The translations under genes were made by a program, and so were the position numbers. Shown piece after piece: positions 61,427-64,000 of a stretch of DNA of 64,000 nucleotides; the stretch's first letter is position 1, and each line of letters opens with the position of its first letter. The notes under the pieces were generated by a model. It was not told where the DNA came from, ran no database searches, and was given only the letters and a program-made list of their open reading frames with translations. Origin of the DNA: Boesenbergia rotunda (Eukaryota; Streptophyta; Magnoliopsida; Zingiberales; Zingiberaceae); contig JAGFNQ010000297.1 of NCBI GenBank assembly GCA_024364735.1, forward strand, positions 1,107,802 to 1,171,801, written 5' to 3'.

Positions 61427-63402
61427 ATGGGCGCTCTCGGCTCCGGCTGTTTCGAGGACGGCCTTGAAGGCGGAGCCGGATGGAAGGAAGAGGAGGAGGA
61501 GGAGGAGGAGAACGAGGCGACGGATCCGCTGGCGTCGGAGGCCGAGCGCGCGCTCTCGATCGAGGAGGCCGTCGAGGCGCTGCTGCAGGGCCTCGGAGAG
61601 GATCACGAGCGGGAGGGCCTCCGGAGGACGCCGCATCGCGTAGCCGAGGCCTTCCGCGGAGGGACCAGAGGTTTGCGTTCGTTTTACCGAGATCTGATGC
61701 TACGCCTTTGGTCCCCCTTTTTTTGCTCCTTTCCCTTTTCCTGTTTTACACGATCTGTTGGTTCTCTTACGTTTCTTTAGTTTAGCAAGCATGGCCACTC
61801 GCTTTCCCAATAGCCTCTATTTGGTGAGTAAAGTTAAATTTCAGGATTGCTAGCTGTGTAATGCTATGTTTACTTCATAAAGACAAAGCTTAGTAGTTGT
61901 TCTTTTCCTCCTTGCTTGCTAAATAAATCTTCAGAACTTGTGTTGTTTGGATTTACGATCCGAATAAAAAACTTGAATTCACTCGAGAATAAAGTCCCAT
62001 TTTATCAGCATTCGTTATCCTACAATTTGCTCTGTTATTTATGTTACACATTACTGATTTACTAATGCACAAAAAGATCTGTAAGGAACTGATTGTTTGT
62101 ATTGGTGTTTGGAATAGTTCAATCAAGTTCTTAAAGTGAGCCAATCTTTTCTGTAATAGGGTACAAACAAAAGGCGAAAGATATTGTGCAGGGCGCCTTG
62201 TTTCCAGAAGCTGGACTGAATCCGGGAGTCGGCCAAGCAGGAGGGTCGGTGGGCTAGTGGTTGTTCGCGACATCAACCTGTTTTCCTACTGCGAGTCTTG
62301 CTTGCTTCCATTTAGCATCAAGTGCCATGTTGGCTATGTGCCGTCCGGAGGGCGCGTCGTCGGCCTGAGTAAGCTATCGCGAGTTGCAGATGTGTTTGCA
62401 AGGAGGTTTCAGGATCCTAAAAGACTGGCAAGTGAAGTTTGTGCAGCATTGCATAACAGCATTAACCCGGCCGGTGTTGCTGTCTCTCTTCAATGTTGGC
62501 ACATGAAATTTAACCATTTGTGTGACACCAATTTTACTCATTCGACCAAATCAGATACGCGAAGTTGGGGAACAGTTTTAGCTTCTTCCAGGTCTGGAGT
62601 TTTTAAGGAAGAGAAGAACTCTTTGTGGGATGATTTCACTTCTCTTCTGAAACTAAATGGTGCAGTCATCGAAGAAGGAGACACAGACCATTCTTATGTT
62701 TCTTCCTGGTGTCCCTCAAGGACTCTCGAAGTACCTGTGTCCAATGAACATTGTGCGAGAAACTCCAAAAATGGAAAGACTTCTTCCACTACAGCAGTTT
62801 CACAGGCTTCTATGGTGGCTGCGGTTGCATCAATTCTCCACTCCCTTGGTGAAGATACTTCGAGGAAAGAACTGTTGGGCACTCCCTACCGTTACGTCCA
62901 ATGGCTTCTGAATTTTAAGAGCTCTAACTGGGGTTTAGATTGGAACAGCCTCCATATCTGTAAAGTGAGCTCTCGTGTTGTGAAAGATGGAAATACTGAC
63001 AGCAAGAATGAGATGAAGACAGAGCTAAGCATTCCTTTCTTCTCGCTGTGTGAGCACCATCTCTTACCATTTCATGGTGTTGTACACATAGGATACTTGA
63101 CCAAACAAGAAGGTATTTATATCGAGCGGTCGGCTTTGCAGCAAATGGTTCATTTCTTTGCTTGCAAGCTCCAAGTTCAAGAGAGATTAACCAGACAAAT
63201 AGCAGAAGCAGTTTATTCCAACCTCAATGACGGTGTAATGGTTGTTGTCGAAGCCCACCATAACTGCATGATATCGAGGGGGATCGAGAAAGTAGGGAGC
63301 AACACGGCTTCTATAGCAGCTTTGGGTCAGTTTTCTAGTGATTCAAACCCCAAGGCTTTATTTTTGCAGACGATTGCTAGTAATGCTGCTTCTGGGGTTT
63401 GA
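61427..63402 (+). CDS. GTP cyclohydrolase I (plant two-domain type), with an apparent frameshift
   Basis: Two exons, 61427-61670 and 62160-63402, join in phase 1. The enzyme converts GTP to dihydroneopterin triphosphate, the first step of folate synthesis, in the cytosol. Plants carry two fused GCHI domains. Domain 1 is VEALLQGLGEDHEREGLRRTPHR, KAKDIVQGALFP, then FSYCESCLLPFSIKCHVGYVPSGG and RVADVFARRFQ. Domain 2 has HSLGEDTSRKELLGTPYRY and FSLCEHHLLPFHGVVHIGYL, with the Cys-His zinc site kept. Reading exon 2 from the splice site meets TAG at 62254-62256, while the conserved VVVRDINLFSY frame resumes in another frame from 62257. One base seems to be missing in the ggtcggtggg stretch (62243-62252). 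The rest is intact to TGA 63402, about 495 codons overall. An acidic Glu run (about 22-29) comes from (GAG)n. Confidence 0.9.
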
Positions 63403-64000
63403 TCTGGATGGATCGAGCTACATTTAAGAAAGGTGATGCTTCAGAAAATTTTAGGATTTGCATCATCCAGTGAAAAACGGTAAGGATCATAAATAAATTT
63501 GATTCTCCTCTAGTAACGTTGCATCTATGCAACATCTTTGTTTGTGGAAGGGAGTCACATCACCTACATCCAACTATTATGTTGGGTAGTAGTAGTTTAT
63601 GTTGTTGTTAACGATTATGGCCTTAGTCTTTCTTTGTCATCGTATCTTCACGGTTTATCAAACCGATCCTTTGTAACGTTCTTGTACCTTTTATTTGTAT
63701 CGAGAGAGGTAATTTCTACTTGTTGTTGACGGGTTCCTACTGTTGGAAATTTGAATGAAAAAAGATGGATGTAAGGATGTAGGAGATTTTAGTGTCAATG
63801 AGTTTTTAGTTTTACATTGGGGGAGATTTCTGGTTTTATTATTGGTTTATATTATTGTATATGTATGTATGATGTGAGCAAATGTATGGGGAGAGATTCT
63901 TTTTCATGTGTGAGTGCGCAAGGGTAGCAAATCAAGAGTCCGAATGATACTGAATCAAATTGACTCGTGTGTGAGTACGATTAAAGCAAAATTTATCCAA
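63403..64000 (+). other. 3' flank of the GTP cyclohydrolase gene
   Basis: Probable 3' UTR and AT-rich sequence. No gene recognised. Confidence 0.5.

Noticed and set aside
61328..61636. Minus-strand frame across GTP cyclohydrolase exon 1
   Set aside because: Antisense shadow of the (GAG)n-rich exon.

Overview
The window is nuclear DNA of a flowering plant, probably a monocot. It carries intron-split plant genes (GT..AG junctions), plant-specific families (HD2-type protein, plastid stearoyl-ACP desaturase, two-domain GTP cyclohydrolase I, DUF538) and AT-rich intergenic DNA packed with plant retrotransposons, SINEs, MITEs and a hAT element. The monocot call rests only on the general look of the repeats.

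Layout. 1-3240: broken, mosaic Ty3/gypsy DNA. 3268-4170: a compact HD2/FKBP-nucleoplasmin-like gene with a C2H2 finger. 4218-9138: LTR debris, an unidentified decayed gene fragment, two SINE families, a Harbinger-type MITE and one arm of a dispersed duplication. 9139-10683 (-): F-box/LRR gene. 11282-12100: SINE and a 45-bp minisatellite. 12944-14401: GDSL lipase. 14911-23500: repeats, including a 97-A run, a TRIM-like element, tandem SINEs and the second duplication arm. 23721-27490: acyl-ACP desaturase. 28355-31822 (-): RNF4-like RING protein. 33500-35741: XRI1-like gene. 36774-41391 (-): GDT1/TMEM165-like transporter. 42718-45904: a SINE interrupted by an almost complete hAT transposon, each with its own target-site duplication. 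45978-46514: DUF538 gene. 49236-55997: decayed Ty1/copia element carrying a duplicated tRNA-Val-like block and a MITE. 56766-60690: MITEs, a Mutator-type foldback element, SINE pieces and tandem repeats. 61427-63402: GTP cyclohydrolase I with an apparent one-base frameshift.

The host genes are single-copy-type functions (lipid desaturation, folate synthesis, meiotic DNA repair, cation/proton transport, ubiquitin ligation) with no obvious pathway link. They are independent transcription units, not an operon-like set. The RING and XRI1-like genes are head to head. I found no defence system, CRISPR array or gene cluster. The most informative structures are resolved insertion histories (SINE then hAT; copia then MITE; Mutator foldback; tandem SINEs), the short HD2-like gene beside a retroelement remnant, and the tRNA-Val-like block at the copia LTR boundary.

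Exon boundaries were derived by hand from reading-frame continuity and GT/AG sites. No alignment or database search was run; family assignments rest on motif recognition.
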